Of a stretch of DNA of 64,000 nt, positions 1 to 9,650 are shown piece after piece. The stretch is from Flavobacterium sp. (GTDB taxonomy: Bacteria; Bacteroidota; Bacteroidia; Flavobacteriales; Flavobacteriaceae). Each line of letters begins with the position of its first letter. The stretch's first letter is position 1. Below the pieces are notes generated by a model. It had not been told where the DNA came from. It did not search any database and saw only the letters and a list, made by a program, of their open reading frames with translations. Made by a program: the position numbers and the translations under genes. The stretch is from assembly GCF_039595935.1 (NCBI RefSeq), contig NZ_JBCNKR010000004.1, positions 309,001 to 373,000 on the forward strand, given 5' to 3'.

Positions 1-101
1 CTTGACGGTGCTCCCTGCGGAATAACGTCAAGTTCACTTTCGCAAGCCGAAGTGCTTATTAAAAGCACAAAACTCAATACTAAAAAGCTTATTTTTTTCA
101 T
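1..101 (-). CDS. SusD-like outer-membrane lipoprotein (N-terminal fragment)
   Basis: Only the first 33 codons lie in the window. They encode a short basic start (MKK), a hydrophobic stretch and a lipobox ending STSAC, so the product is a lipoprotein with Cys20 as the probable lipidated residue, followed by ESELDV. The start lies 18 nt after the stop of the SusC-like receptor, on the same strand. That is the standard susC-susD order, in which SusD forms the lid over the receptor and binds the ligand. The assignment rests on the lipoprotein signal and the position, because the SusD fold itself is outside the window. Confidence 0.75.
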   Translation of the reverse strand, partial: MKKISFLVLSFVLLISTSACESELDVIPQGAPS

Positions 102-119
102 TTTGTTAGTTTTATTTTT

Positions 120-3100
120 TTAAAATGTTGCGTTTACACCCGTCATATAAATACGGGAAAGTGGATATTTACCTAAATCCATTCCGAAGTTTTTAAGACC
201 AACTTCCGGATCCATTCCTGAGTATTTGGTGATGGTAAACAAGTTTTGTCCAGAAACAAAGAATCTTAATTTTGCTTTTCCGTTTAACCAGTTTTCTTTA
301 ACTATATAGCCTAGAGAAAGGTTTTTTAATCTTAAGAAAGAAGCGTCTTCAACATAAAAGTCTGAGATTCTTCCGAAATTATTATTGTTGTCTGTTGATG
401 ACAATACCGGAATATCGGTATCTCTGTTTGTTGGCGACCATGCATTTTTAGATTCTGCCAATAAATTATATCCTGGGAAAGAAGCATTTAAACCTGTGTG
501 TTTAACGGCATTGAAAACACTATTTCCTGCTGCTCCGTTAAAAAAGATATTCATATCAAAACCTTTCCATTTGAAGTTGGCGTTTAAGCTGTAAGTTGTT
601 TTTGGAAAAGGACTTCCTAATACTACTCTGTCGCTGTTGTTGATTACACCGTCTCCGTTTTCATCTCTAAATTTAAAATCTCCGGCAACAGCATTTGGCT
701 GATATGCTACTCCATTTGAGTTTACATAGGCTTTTGCTTCTTCATTACTTTGAAATAAACCGTCTGTTCTGTATCCGTAGAAAGCACCAACCGGACTTCC
801 AACCTGATAAATATTCGCTAAAGGCAAACTACGAACTCTGCTAAGGTTTAATGGTTCTAATGAAGTTAAATCATCTTTAATAGAAACAATTTTGTTGCTC
901 AAAAATCCTGCGTTTGCTGTTACATCAAACTTAAATTCGCCACGAGTTTTTTGGTATGTTAAACTTACTTCGATCCCTTTATTTTCAACATCTCCAGAGT
1001 TTACAATTCGGCCAAGAGGCGTTCCTGAAACTCCCGGTAACTGGTCACGAACTAACATGTCTTTGTTTGTTTTTACATAAGCATCAACAGAACCTAACAA
1101 AGTATTGTTGAACATGGCAAAATCTAAACCTATGTTAGTCTGCTCAGAACTTTCCCATTTTAAATTTGGATTTGATAATTCGCTTTCGGCATAACCGTAA
1201 TTGATTACCGGAGTAGCACCAATTAAAGCCTGAGTCTGAGTAAGAGGCACACTAAACTGATATGGTCCAAGATTTCCTAAGTTTCCTATTTGTCCCCAGC
1301 TTGCACGAAGTTTTAAAGTGCTTACAATCGGGTTGATGCTTTTCATGAATTCTTCTTCAGAAATTAACCATCCTGCCGAAACTGATGGATAGACTTTCCA
1401 ACGATTATTTTGTAAAAGTTTTGATGTTCCGTCGCGACGTACAATTCCTGATAATAAATATTTCTGATTGAAATCGTAATTTAACCTTCCAACATAAGAT
1501 GAAATAATCTCATCAGATAAACCTGCTCCAGTCTGCTGAATTAATTTTGCATTTAATAAATAACGCTGAGACGGATCTTCGTTGTCAAAACCAGTTCCTT
1601 CAATGGTATAATAATCTCTTTTCGTTTCCTGATACGTATATCCGGCTAAAGCTTTGAAATTGTGTTTTCCGAATGACTTTTCGTAAGAAACTGTCTGTTC
1701 ACTCAATAAATCAGTAATGGTCATCGACTTTTTAGTCAAACGGTTAAAGTCGAATATTTTTCCCGGTTCTGTAATTTTTACTGTAAAATCAGTTGCATTA
1801 TCCTGAATTCTTGTGTAACCCCAGTTTGATTTAACTTTTAAACCCGGAACAATTTCCCATTCTGCATAAGGATTAATTAAAACGGTCGAAATTGGGTTTC
1901 TGTTGTCTAATCTTTTTAAATACGCAACCGGATTAATTACGTCTCCATAAGAACCGATGTATTTTTCAGGAACTCCTCCAAATTGTCCCGAACCATCTTC
2001 TCTGTAAATTGTAGCATTTGGCGGATAGAAAATCGCTCCTAAAATGGCTCCTGTATACGCACTTGCTGTATTAGCAGTCTGCCCGTCTGTTAAAGAATAT
2101 GATAAGTTTTCTCCAATTGTAAAATTATCTGCCAGTTTAAAAGAAGAATTGGCTCTTACCGTATAACGGTTGCTGAAAGTGTTTAACAAAATTCCTTCGT
2201 TTCTTCTATAACTTCCTGAAAGAAAGAAATTTGATTTTTCTGTTTTTCCGTTGATAGAAAGGGATAAATCCTGAATTTCTCCTGTACGGAAAATTTCGTC
2301 CATCCAGTTTGTTTTTGTTGTTCGGGCTGTTGGTTCAAATGCCGTATCAAAAGCCGGAATTCTTGGTAAACCTGCATTATCTCTGGCTGTATTCATGGCG
2401 TCAGCATATTCAGCAGCGTTTAAAACGTCCAACTTTTTTGCTACATTTTGAAAACCTCCCTGATAATTTACATTTACATTAATTTTATCTGAGATTCCTT
2501 TTTTAGAAGTAATTAAAATTACCCCTCCTGAAGCTCTCGCTCCATAAATCGCCGCCGAAGCCGCATCTTTTAAAACACTTATCGAAGCAATGTCATTTGG
2601 ATTTATGGTATTTAATGAACCACTGTAAATAATTCCGTCTAAAACAATTAAAGGCGTTTCGGCATTTAAAGATCCAATTCCACGAATATTGATTGTTGGT
2701 GAAGCTGTTGGGTCTCCTCCATCATTAATAACCGTAACACCTGCAACCGTTCCCTGCAATAATTCGCCGGCATTGTTATAGGTTCTGCTTGAAGTTTCTT
2801 TCATAGAAACAGAACCTACAGCTCCTAAAACTTCATTCTTTTTTACGCTTCCATACCCCATAACTACCACTTCCTGAAGCTGTTTCATATCGGCAGCTAA
2901 TTTTACAGTAATGTTTCCTGATTGGGTTACTTTTACTTCTTGCGTTGCGTAACCTACGTATGAAAAAACAAGAACAGCTTCTGAAGCATTGATTTCCATT
3001 TTAAAAGTTCCGTCGAAATCTGTTGCTGTAGTGGCGTTTGAATTTTTATCTTTAATTCCAACGCCCGGCAATGGCATATTATCATCACTGCTGTAAACGA

Positions 3101-3503
3101 TTCCGGAAACTATAATTTTATTTTGATCGACTGCAGAAACTTTTAAACTTTTCTTAATCACAACATTATTATTGATGATTTCATATCGTAATAAAAAGTT
3201 ACCGCATATTTTATCTAATGCCTGCTCTAGCGTAACATTAGTGAGTTTTAAACTAATTTTCTGAGTGGTATTTACCTGATTTGATTCGTACATAAAATGT
3301 ACATTAGCCTGATTTTCAATTTTCTGAAAAACATTTTTCAGGCTTTCATTTTCAACTTTTAAAGTTACTTTTTTGTCAAAATCAATGTTTTTTGCGTTTA
3401 TTAAACCGGTAAAAAACAAAGCAATAAACAGGATTGCTTTTGCCCATACAGCTTTTTTAATGCTTTGAAACTTTACGACGTACCGCTTTTGTTTTTCATT
3501 CAT
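120..3503 (-). CDS. SusC/RagA-family TonB-dependent receptor with STN domain
   Basis: An outer-membrane TonB-dependent importer of 1,127 residues. Visible in order: a membrane-spanning export signal (about residues 18-37), an STN domain (about 45-115) that in this family contacts a FecR-type anti-sigma factor, a carboxypeptidase-regulatory-like domain (about 129-205), and a plug domain with the SusC signature SVLKDAASAAIYGARASGG (about 310-330). A long beta-barrel follows, ending in a C-terminal Phe. The STN domain together with the sigma/FecR genes upstream implies that ligand binding induces the locus by cell-surface signalling. The substrate cannot be read from the sequence; a glycan or glycopeptide is usual for the family. 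Length is normal for STN-bearing SusC proteins. Confidence 0.93.
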   Translation of the reverse strand: MNEKQKRYVVKFQSIKKAVWAKAILFIALFFTGLINAKNIDFDKKVTLKVENESLKNVFQKIENQANVHFMYESNQVNTTQKISLKLTNVTLEQALDKICGNFLLRYEIINNNVVIKKSLKVSAVDQNKIIVSGIVYSSDDNMPLPGVGIKDKNSNATTATDFDGTFKMEINASEAVLVFSYVGYATQEVKVTQSGNITVKLAADMKQLQEVVVMGYGSVKKNEVLGAVGSVSMKETSSRTYNNAGELLQGTVAGVTVINDGGDPTASPTINIRGIGSLNAETPLIVLDGIIYSGSLNTINPNDIASISVLKDAASAAIYGARASGGVILITSKKGISDKINVNVNYQGGFQNVAKKLDVLNAAEYADAMNTARDNAGLPRIPAFDTAFEPTARTTKTNWMDEIFRTGEIQDLSLSINGKTEKSNFFLSGSYRRNEGILLNTFSNRYTVRANSSFKLADNFTIGENLSYSLTDGQTANTASAYTGAILGAIFYPPNATIYREDGSGQFGGVPEKYIGSYGDVINPVAYLKRLDNRNPISTVLINPYAEWEIVPGLKVKSNWGYTRIQDNATDFTVKITEPGKIFDFNRLTKKSMTITDLLSEQTVSYEKSFGKHNFKALAGYTYQETKRDYYTIEGTGFDNEDPSQRYLLNAKLIQQTGAGLSDEIISSYVGRLNYDFNQKYLLSGIVRRDGTSKLLQNNRWKVYPSVSAGWLISEEEFMKSINPIVSTLKLRASWGQIGNLGNLGPYQFSVPLTQTQALIGATPVINYGYAESELSNPNLKWESSEQTNIGLDFAMFNNTLLGSVDAYVKTNKDMLVRDQLPGVSGTPLGRIVNSGDVENKGIEVSLTYQKTRGEFKFDVTANAGFLSNKIVSIKDDLTSLEPLNLSRVRSLPLANIYQVGSPVGAFYGYRTDGLFQSNEEAKAYVNSNGVAYQPNAVAGDFKFRDENGDGVINNSDRVVLGSPFPKTTYSLNANFKWKGFDMNIFFNGAAGNSVFNAVKHTGLNASFPGYNLLAESKNAWSPTNRDTDIPVLSSTDNNNNFGRISDFYVEDASFLRLKNLSLGYIVKENWLNGKAKLRFFVSGQNLFTITKYSGMDPEVGLKNFGMDLGKYPLSRIYMTGVNATF

Positions 3504-3504
3504 A

Positions 3505-3564
3505 GTTTTTAGATTTTAGATTGGCTTTTAATTTTAGATTTTAGAAATCAGATTTTAGATTTTT
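3505..3564. repeat. Degenerate 7-bp tract in the susC leader
   Basis: Directly before the receptor start codon the DNA consists of variants of the heptamer TCTAAAA (coding-strand sense) with a few interruptions. The same heptamer forms the leader of the poly-HAMP kinase at 34.5 kb. The tract is AT-only and unstructured. Confidence 0.75.
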
Positions 3565-3583
3565 ACTTTGGGTATTTAATTGT

Positions 3584-3679
3584 AACTCATAACTCATAAC
3601 TCATAACTCATAACTCATAACTCATAACTCATAACTCATAACTCATAACTCATAACTCATAACTCATAACTCATAACTC
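3584..3679. repeat. Tandem heptamer array, 13 copies of AACTCAT
   Basis: Thirteen uninterrupted copies of AACTCAT plus one imperfect unit fill the space between the fecR stop codon and the susC leader. The array abuts the fecR stop. It lies in the transcribed region of the sigma-FecR-SusC unit, and its copy number should vary by replication slippage. The same heptamer on the other strand (GAGTTAT) recurs at 57.44 kb. Confidence 0.95.
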
Positions 3680-4600
3680 TTACTGTATTTTATAAACCCC
3701 TTCTTCAATTTTATATTCGGCATTTATAATATTGCACACCAGTCCTATAACCTGATCTGCTGTGAGTTCTTTGAAATAGCCGTTTATTTTTAAAGAGTTT
3801 AGATTTTTGTTTTTAATTTCAATTGCGACATTAAAATTTCGGTTTAAAGTTGAAATCACTTCCGGAAGCGGTGTATCTTCAAAAACAATTATATTTTTAC
3901 GCCACAGCGAAATGGTATTTACAGGAACATCTTTAAAGGCCTGCAGTTTGTTGTTTTTAGATTTAAAAATGACTTTTTGCCCCGGCGTTACATACACATT
4001 TTCTTCAGTAACAGTCGATTTCACATTTACTCTTCCGGTTAAAACCGAAACTTCCTGTGTGGTTTGATCCGGATAAGCCTGAACATTAAAGCTGGTTCCC
4101 AGAACTTTTGTGTCCATTTTATCAGTGTGAATTATAAATGGATGTTTTTTGTCTTTGGCCACATCAAAAAAAGCTTCTCCGGTAAGGTAAACTTCGCGCG
4201 TATCTCCTTTAAATTCTTTTGGATATTTTAAAAAACTGCCGGCATTGAGCCAAATCTGCGTTCCGTCGCTTAAGGTAATTTTTGCGTGTTCGCCTAATTT
4301 TACTGTATATTGTTTGGTTTCAATTGCAATTGATTTTTGATAAATGAAAAATGACAATCCCAAGACTAATACTATTGAAGCCGCTGCAGCCCAATATTTA
4401 GTTTGAAGAAAAATAACTTTATCTGTTTTTTTAATTTGTCTTAATTCTTTTTTTAGTTTCAGCCGATTTGATTTAATCGTTTCAGTATTCTCAAAAATTT
4501 CATCGGTATTGTCATACCATTTATTCCACATTTCTTGTCCTTTTGGAGAATATTTTCCTTCTAAAAAATGTTTTATTTCTTGTTTTAATTTTTCAGGCAT
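3680..4600 (-). CDS. FecR-family anti-sigma factor
   Basis: A 306-residue inner-membrane anti-sigma factor. Visible: a cytoplasmic N-terminal part that should hold the sigma factor, one membrane helix (about residues 68-90), a periplasmic FecR domain (about 97-190, with LSDGTQIWLNAGS and GTSFNV), and a C-terminal DUF4974-type domain (about 225-306), which in the family meets the STN domain of the receptor. It lies 115 nt after the sigma-factor gene and before the STN-SusC gene, so the three form one trans-envelope signalling relay. No lesion is visible. Confidence 0.93.
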   Translation of the reverse strand: MPEKLKQEIKHFLEGKYSPKGQEMWNKWYDNTDEIFENTETIKSNRLKLKKELRQIKKTDKVIFLQTKYWAAAASIVLVLGLSFFIYQKSIAIETKQYTVKLGEHAKITLSDGTQIWLNAGSFLKYPKEFKGDTREVYLTGEAFFDVAKDKKHPFIIHTDKMDTKVLGTSFNVQAYPDQTTQEVSVLTGRVNVKSTVTEENVYVTPGQKVIFKSKNNKLQAFKDVPVNTISLWRKNIIVFEDTPLPEVISTLNRNFNVAIEIKNKNLNSLKINGYFKELTADQVIGLVCNIINAEYKIEEGVYKIQ

Positions 4601-4715
4601 TATAATTTCTTTATGTCTTTAATAGTATGTCTTGGGAATTGAAAATTCAGGTAGGCATGAAAGGTTACGCTTTTGTTAAGAAAAAGCATCAGCCTTAATT
4701 TTAGAAACTGCATTA

Positions 4716-5273
4716 TCAGTTAAACTCGCCTAAATAGGTACGCATAAATTTCAGTGCATACGTAATGTGATACTTTACTGTTTCGATAGAAACATTTAGT
4801 TCATCGGCAATTTCTTTATTGGAGTAATGTTTGATCCGGCTGAGAATAAAAACTTCTTTTGATTTTTTAGGAAGTAATGATGCTGCCTTGTCAACTGCAA
4901 TCTGGAGTTCTTCGTAATAAATGGAATCTTCTGTTCCATTATAGCTATTTAAAGAAACCGTATTTCTATCTAAAACTTCCTGAATGTACTGATCTGAAAT
5001 TGTGTGGGATTTAATATAATCCAGCGTTGTATAACGCACAGAGGTGTATATGTAAGCCGCAAAACTTTTTTGGAGTAAAATCTTTTTTCTTCGTTCCCAG
5101 ATTGAGGTAAAAACTTCCTGCACAATTTCTTCAGAAACGGAAATCGATTTCATTCTTATATATACAAAACGTACAAGCGGATCACGGTATCTGAAATACA
5201 ATTCATCAAAAGCTTTATCTTTTCCCTGTCTCAATAATTCGACAAGCTGTTCATCAGTGTAACCTTTATACAT
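4716..5273 (-). CDS. ECF RNA polymerase sigma factor
   Basis: A 185-residue ECF sigma factor of the Bacteroidota FecI-like group. Region 2 covers about residues 20-90, with RYRDPLVRFVYIR and the core-binding segment EEIVQEVFTSIWERR. Region 4 covers about residues 125-180, with a helix-turn-helix containing HYSNKEIADELNVSIETVKYH. There is no extra C-terminal domain. It is the first gene of the sigma, FecR, SusC, SusD series and should be held inactive by the adjacent FecR protein until the receptor signals. Confidence 0.94.
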   Translation of the reverse strand: MYKGYTDEQLVELLRQGKDKAFDELYFRYRDPLVRFVYIRMKSISVSEEIVQEVFTSIWERRKKILLQKSFAAYIYTSVRYTTLDYIKSHTISDQYIQEVLDRNTVSLNSYNGTEDSIYYEELQIAVDKAASLLPKKSKEVFILSRIKHYSNKEIADELNVSIETVKYHITYALKFMRTYLGEFN

Positions 5274-5390
5274 AATACTTCACCTTATTATTAGTCAAAT
5301 CAATGAGCGTTGTGAAATCATTTATTTCGTGAAGTATTCTTAGTTTGAAAAATGACATATACTACAATAGTTTGTTTTATAATATGTCTT

Positions 5391-5398
5391 CAAAATTA
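5391..5398 (-). promoter_or_regulatory. Candidate -7 box of the sigma-factor gene
   Basis: The minus strand reads TAATTTTG, a full match to the Bacteroidota -7 consensus TAnnTTTG, about 118 nt before the start codon. No clear -33 TTG lies at the usual distance, so support is weak. Confidence 0.4.
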
Positions 5399-5547
5399 GA
5401 AATGAGGGTAGGTCGTTTAGGTTACCTTTACATTAATAAAACCATAGGATTATGAAACATTGTATTAACATTTCGTTTTGAAATTCGCCATACGGTTAAC
5501 ATAAGAATTGAAAACTTTTTGGTGGAGATAAAATAATGCCGCTTTTA

Positions 5548-5943
<396 letters not shown>

Positions 5944-5945
5944 TC

Positions 5946-6134
5946 GTTTATCATTCCATAGGAATGTTTCGTCGGTAGAAAATTATTACAATTATTGTGG
6001 TTTTACGTTCCATAGGAACGTTTGATATACGTGATCGTTAAAATTGACATCAAAATCAAACGTTCCTACGGAACGTAAATGTGACGGAATGATATTCTTT
6101 TCTACCGACGAAACATTCCTACGGAATGATAAAC
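5946..6134. repeat. Nested palindromic element, copy 1
   Basis: Outer arms of 37 nt (5946-5982 and 6098-6134) are inverted copies differing at one base. Inside them lie inner arms of 22 nt (6005-6026 and 6055-6076), also with one difference. Each arm carries its own small palindrome: TTCCATAGGAA on the left and TTCCTACGGAA on the right. The element fills the space between two convergent genes, so it could end transcription from both sides. A second copy with the same plan is at 45181-45352. Confidence 0.93.
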
Positions 6135-6169
6135 TTGGTGTAAAAACAATGGAATTAAAAAATGGTTGG

Positions 6170-7600
6170 TTATTTTTTCGTAAACCCTTTTCTGGTCATT
6201 TCACCCCATCCCTTGGTTCCCATTATTTTTTCTTTGTAACCAATTAAAGCCGAGTAAACGGTTAGCGGATGAAAATAGAAAGGCTCAATAAAAGCGGCTA
6301 AAAGCAGTTTGAAAAAATCGGCTTGTTTTGGATATTTATGAAAAGTACGTTCTTCGCTAAACAAAGCAATAACCGAAAAGAAAACGGCAAATGTATACAC
6401 AAACAACAGCAGTAAAAGAAAGAAATGCCAGTTAAGAAGTCCTATAATCAGAAATACGATTGTAATAACCAGACCTATAAATTCTATTCCGGGAGCCAGA
6501 AATTCAAACAAAGTCCAATATGGAATACTCAACATTCCTAATAATTTATACTTTGGATTAAGGAACATTTTTTTATGAAATTTCAGTGTTTCAATTGTTC
6601 CTCGCATCCAGCGGCTGCGCTGCTTTTTGAATATTTTAAAATCTTCCGGAGCTTCTGTCCAACATAACGGATCTGGTATATAACGAACTGTATAGGGCAG
6701 TTTGTTTTCGAGCATATAACGGCGCATTCTTACCACGAGTTCCATATCTTCTCCAACGGTTTTGGTATCGTAACCGCCCGCCAATAATGCAATTTCTTTA
6801 TCAAAAGCACCAAAAGCACCGCTGATTAATAACAATCCGTCGAGTCTTCCCCAAGCCATTCTTCCTAACAGAAAAGCTCTTAAATATTCTAATACCTGTA
6901 TTCTTGGCAGTAATACATCGGGTACATTAATTTCAACCAAACGTCCGTTTTTAATTATACACTGGTTTGCGATTCTAACGACGCCACCCGTCGCAATAAT
7001 GCGTTCTCCGTGTGATTCAAGAAATGGTTTTGCTAATTTTAGTAATGAATCTTTATCCAGAATGCAATCTACATCGATGCATACCACATAAGGATTTTGC
7101 GCAATGTTTAGTCCTGCATTAAGCGCATCTGCTTTACCTCCGTTTTCTTTGTCAACTACAATAAGTTTTTTAAAAGCAGCGTTTTTTGAGGTGTACAATC
7201 CTTTAATTTCTTTTGTTTTAATCTGGGCGTGAAAATCAATTTCTGTGAGAACCAGATCATACGTTTTAATTAAAATTTCCATTGAGTTGTCTTTACTTCC
7301 GTCGTTTACAACAATTACCTGATAATCGTTATAATTTAATGAAAGTAAAGATTTTACATTTTCTTCAATGGTAAAACCTTCATTGTAAGCGGGTGCGATT
7401 AAAGACAGTTTTGGTGCAAATTCGCTTGTTAAGAGTACTTCGTAATCTACAAAACTATTTTTTTTAAGATAACTTCTAAGTTCTTTTACTGATAAATAAG
7501 CTAAACCCAAATACGAAGACATAATCAAAATTGCATAAGCAAGTATGAGTATTAAGTATATATGGGTAAATAGGGTTATTTCAGTATTAAAAAATGTCAT
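6170..7600 (-). CDS. Family 2 glycosyltransferase, PgaC/BcsA-like polysaccharide synthase
   Basis: A 476-residue inner-membrane processive glycosyltransferase. One membrane helix (about 13-36) precedes a GT2 catalytic domain with PAYNEGFTIEENV, a nucleotide-sugar Asp motif (CIDVDC), an acidic ED motif (GEDMELVVRMRR) and the processive-synthase signature QRSRW. At least three membrane helices follow. There is no PilZ domain, so no sign of c-di-GMP control. It is the last gene of a unit with an HEAT protein, a YaiO-type outer-membrane barrel and two-component proteins, which suggests synthesis and export of an extracellular polysaccharide. The sugar cannot be deduced. Confidence 0.88.
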   Translation of the reverse strand: MTFFNTEITLFTHIYLILILAYAILIMSSYLGLAYLSVKELRSYLKKNSFVDYEVLLTSEFAPKLSLIAPAYNEGFTIEENVKSLLSLNYNDYQVIVVNDGSKDNSMEILIKTYDLVLTEIDFHAQIKTKEIKGLYTSKNAAFKKLIVVDKENGGKADALNAGLNIAQNPYVVCIDVDCILDKDSLLKLAKPFLESHGERIIATGGVVRIANQCIIKNGRLVEINVPDVLLPRIQVLEYLRAFLLGRMAWGRLDGLLLISGAFGAFDKEIALLAGGYDTKTVGEDMELVVRMRRYMLENKLPYTVRYIPDPLCWTEAPEDFKIFKKQRSRWMRGTIETLKFHKKMFLNPKYKLLGMLSIPYWTLFEFLAPGIEFIGLVITIVFLIIGLLNWHFFLLLLLFVYTFAVFFSVIALFSEERTFHKYPKQADFFKLLLAAFIEPFYFHPLTVYSALIGYKEKIMGTKGWGEMTRKGFTKK

Positions 7601-7612
7601 CTTCTGTTCTTG

Positions 7613-8434
7613 TTAAACTGTTAATGTCTGTAACAGATTTTGTGCTTTATATTTTATTATCATGTTTGGAGTACGTGCAGCCAGTTGTTCTACGTAACGA
7701 AGTTTTTGTGTAAGTTTAAGTTCTTTTATTAGCTTTAAACCAAGTGTTACGACTGTACTATTTTCTGATTCAAGTAAAAGCTCGATGCCTTTAGTATCTC
7801 CTACATCGTGTTTTTTAAAAGCATGTATGATATTAACCTGAGTCCACTCGTCGATAGGATTTGTGTGTTCTGTTAAATGTACAATACCTTTTGTTCCTTC
7901 CAGTTTAATACAGGCATTTATAGCTGTAATCTGCAGTGTTTTTTTTCGGGCTTTAGAAAGAGTTACCAGAGTATCAAATGCTTCGTTTATGTTCATTTCG
8001 GCAAGTTCTGTAATTCCTTTGCACTTTACATCCCATTTTATGTTTTTGAGTTTCTTTAATGAATCTTTCATTAATCCGGAATCTTTATAAAACTGCTCTA
8101 GTTTTTTTGCATAAATACCGTCATAATTTTTGTGAAGATTGATAATAGATGCTGTCATTACTTCTCTAAAAAAAACAAGATCTGAAATAACTTTATATTC
8201 ATTATTTTCATTAATGGTCGAAAACAAGGTTTCTTCAAAAACTACCGAAAACAGGAGTTTATCAATATAAGCCGTATACTCAATTCTGAGTTTTTCTTTT
8301 TTGATATTATGGTTTCTGCTCCAGACAATTAAAAGGTACAATAGAAGCGATAATCCAATAAATAGATAAATTGAGATCATAAGAAAAGGCTCGACCCAGG
8401 TACCACTTCTGTAAAGTTCCCAAAGATTCTTCAT
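7613..8434 (-). CDS. Membrane-anchored HEAT-repeat protein
   Basis: A 273-residue protein with one N-terminal membrane helix (about residues 16-37) and a helical remainder whose second half looks like HEAT repeats (for example AFDTLVTLSKARKKTLQITAINACIKL). No catalytic motif is visible. It starts 1 nt after the stop of the YaiO-like gene and ends 12 nt before the glycosyltransferase, so it is almost certainly co-translated with them. A scaffold role linking the synthase to the outer-membrane exporter is inferred from position only. Confidence 0.75.
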   Translation of the reverse strand: MKNLWELYRSGTWVEPFLMISIYLFIGLSLLLYLLIVWSRNHNIKKEKLRIEYTAYIDKLLFSVVFEETLFSTINENNEYKVISDLVFFREVMTASIINLHKNYDGIYAKKLEQFYKDSGLMKDSLKKLKNIKWDVKCKGITELAEMNINEAFDTLVTLSKARKKTLQITAINACIKLEGTKGIVHLTEHTNPIDEWTQVNIIHAFKKHDVGDTKGIELLLESENSTVVTLGLKLIKELKLTQKLRYVEQLAARTPNMIIKYKAQNLLQTLTV

Positions 8435-8435
8435 C

Positions 8436-9650
8436 TTAAAAACGTTTAGTTATAATTATCTGTGCATTAAATCTGTTTCTGTATTCGCCAGGCAGATATT
8501 CTTCATATTCATAAAGAAAAATCGGGCGGACAAAAAATGAATCGCCAATACGATGCTGATACTGTATTCCTGCTCTGTAAGCTTTTAAAGGCTGTGTATA
8601 ATTGTTGTATAAATAGAGATAAGGAACGTTTCCGTATTGCAGCTCAAATCGAATAAGGTTTTCGTTTTCTTCATTGGTATGCTGAAAGCTTAAAACATGA
8701 GAGAACAAAGCGTTTCCTGTGTCATAATAAGGTCGGTATGCAATTGTATTGCTTCCTGTTTTATATGAAAGCTGTCCCGTAAGCAAGGTTACATCATCGG
8801 TTTCAAAATGCATGTATCGAACTCCTAATGCGTAATCAAATCTTTTTCCGGGTCTAAAATAATATTCGACACCCACCTTTGCAACCGGAAAAATTGTTTC
8901 GCCTGTAGAAACTCCGGCGTTTACGTATAAATAATCTTTTTTGGCAAAAGTTTGATAATAATCTGCTTCAAAAAGCATTTGCGTATCGTCGTTTACGTGA
9001 CCAATATTGGCACGGCCTACAAGTGCCGACTTTGTAAATTTATGTGTATATTCCACATATCCGTAATGCAGCGGCGACTGTCCGGGATTTGAGGTCGATA
9101 CGTTTAAGTATGATGCAGAAATGGCATTTTTTGTTTTATGGCCAATAAGTGTTCGTATTCCTTTAAAGGCCTGCGTACTGTTTTCTGTTACAGAGGCTTT
9201 ATCAATTATTTCTAATGCTTCCTGATCGCGATCGAGTTTTTCGAGACAGGTTACTTTTATTTTTAATACGTCTATTGAATTTGGATCTAAAGCCAGATAT
9301 TTATCGCAATAAAATATACATTTCTCAAATTGCTCAGACCAATAATAAACATTAATGATAGCGAGTAATGCATCTGGCGATGGATTTACTCTGTCTGCCA
9401 TTGGTGATAATACTTCAATGGCGGTTTTATAGTCCTTTTTCCAGCTGTAAATACGTCCAGCATACGTTTTTATATCTTCATCCTCTGGAAATTTTGCCCG
9501 CACAGGGTTCAGAATTGACAATGCTTTATCGTAATTGCCTTTCTCAACTTCGCGCTTAGCATTTGCCATAGCTTCATCAACATTAATTTCCTGACCAATT
9601 GCTGCTGAAGAAATAAATAACAGAAGGATTGAATAATATATAAATTTCAT
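8436..9650 (-). CDS. TPR protein with YaiO-family outer-membrane beta-barrel
   Basis: A 404-residue exported protein: signal peptide (about 1-19, ending AIGQ), TPR-type helical repeats (about 20-150) and a C-terminal barrel of the YaiO type (about 165-404) ending in Phe. The plan (periplasmic TPR plus outer-membrane barrel) is that of polysaccharide exporters such as PgaA and BcsC, though the barrel is smaller. In E. coli, yaiO also neighbours a glycosyltransferase gene. Its start codon overlaps the response-regulator stop (TAATG), implying coupled translation. An export pore is the favoured role. Confidence 0.85.
   Translation of the reverse strand: MKFIYYSILLLFISSAAIGQEINVDEAMANAKREVEKGNYDKALSILNPVRAKFPEDEDIKTYAGRIYSWKKDYKTAIEVLSPMADRVNPSPDALLAIINVYYWSEQFEKCIFYCDKYLALDPNSIDVLKIKVTCLEKLDRDQEALEIIDKASVTENSTQAFKGIRTLIGHKTKNAISASYLNVSTSNPGQSPLHYGYVEYTHKFTKSALVGRANIGHVNDDTQMLFEADYYQTFAKKDYLYVNAGVSTGETIFPVAKVGVEYYFRPGKRFDYALGVRYMHFETDDVTLLTGQLSYKTGSNTIAYRPYYDTGNALFSHVLSFQHTNEENENLIRFELQYGNVPYLYLYNNYTQPLKAYRAGIQYQHRIGDSFFVRPIFLYEYEEYLPGEYRNRFNAQIIITKRF

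Noticed and set aside
3584..3679. Possible CRISPR array
   Set aside because: The units are 7 bp with no spacers; this is a simple tandem repeat.
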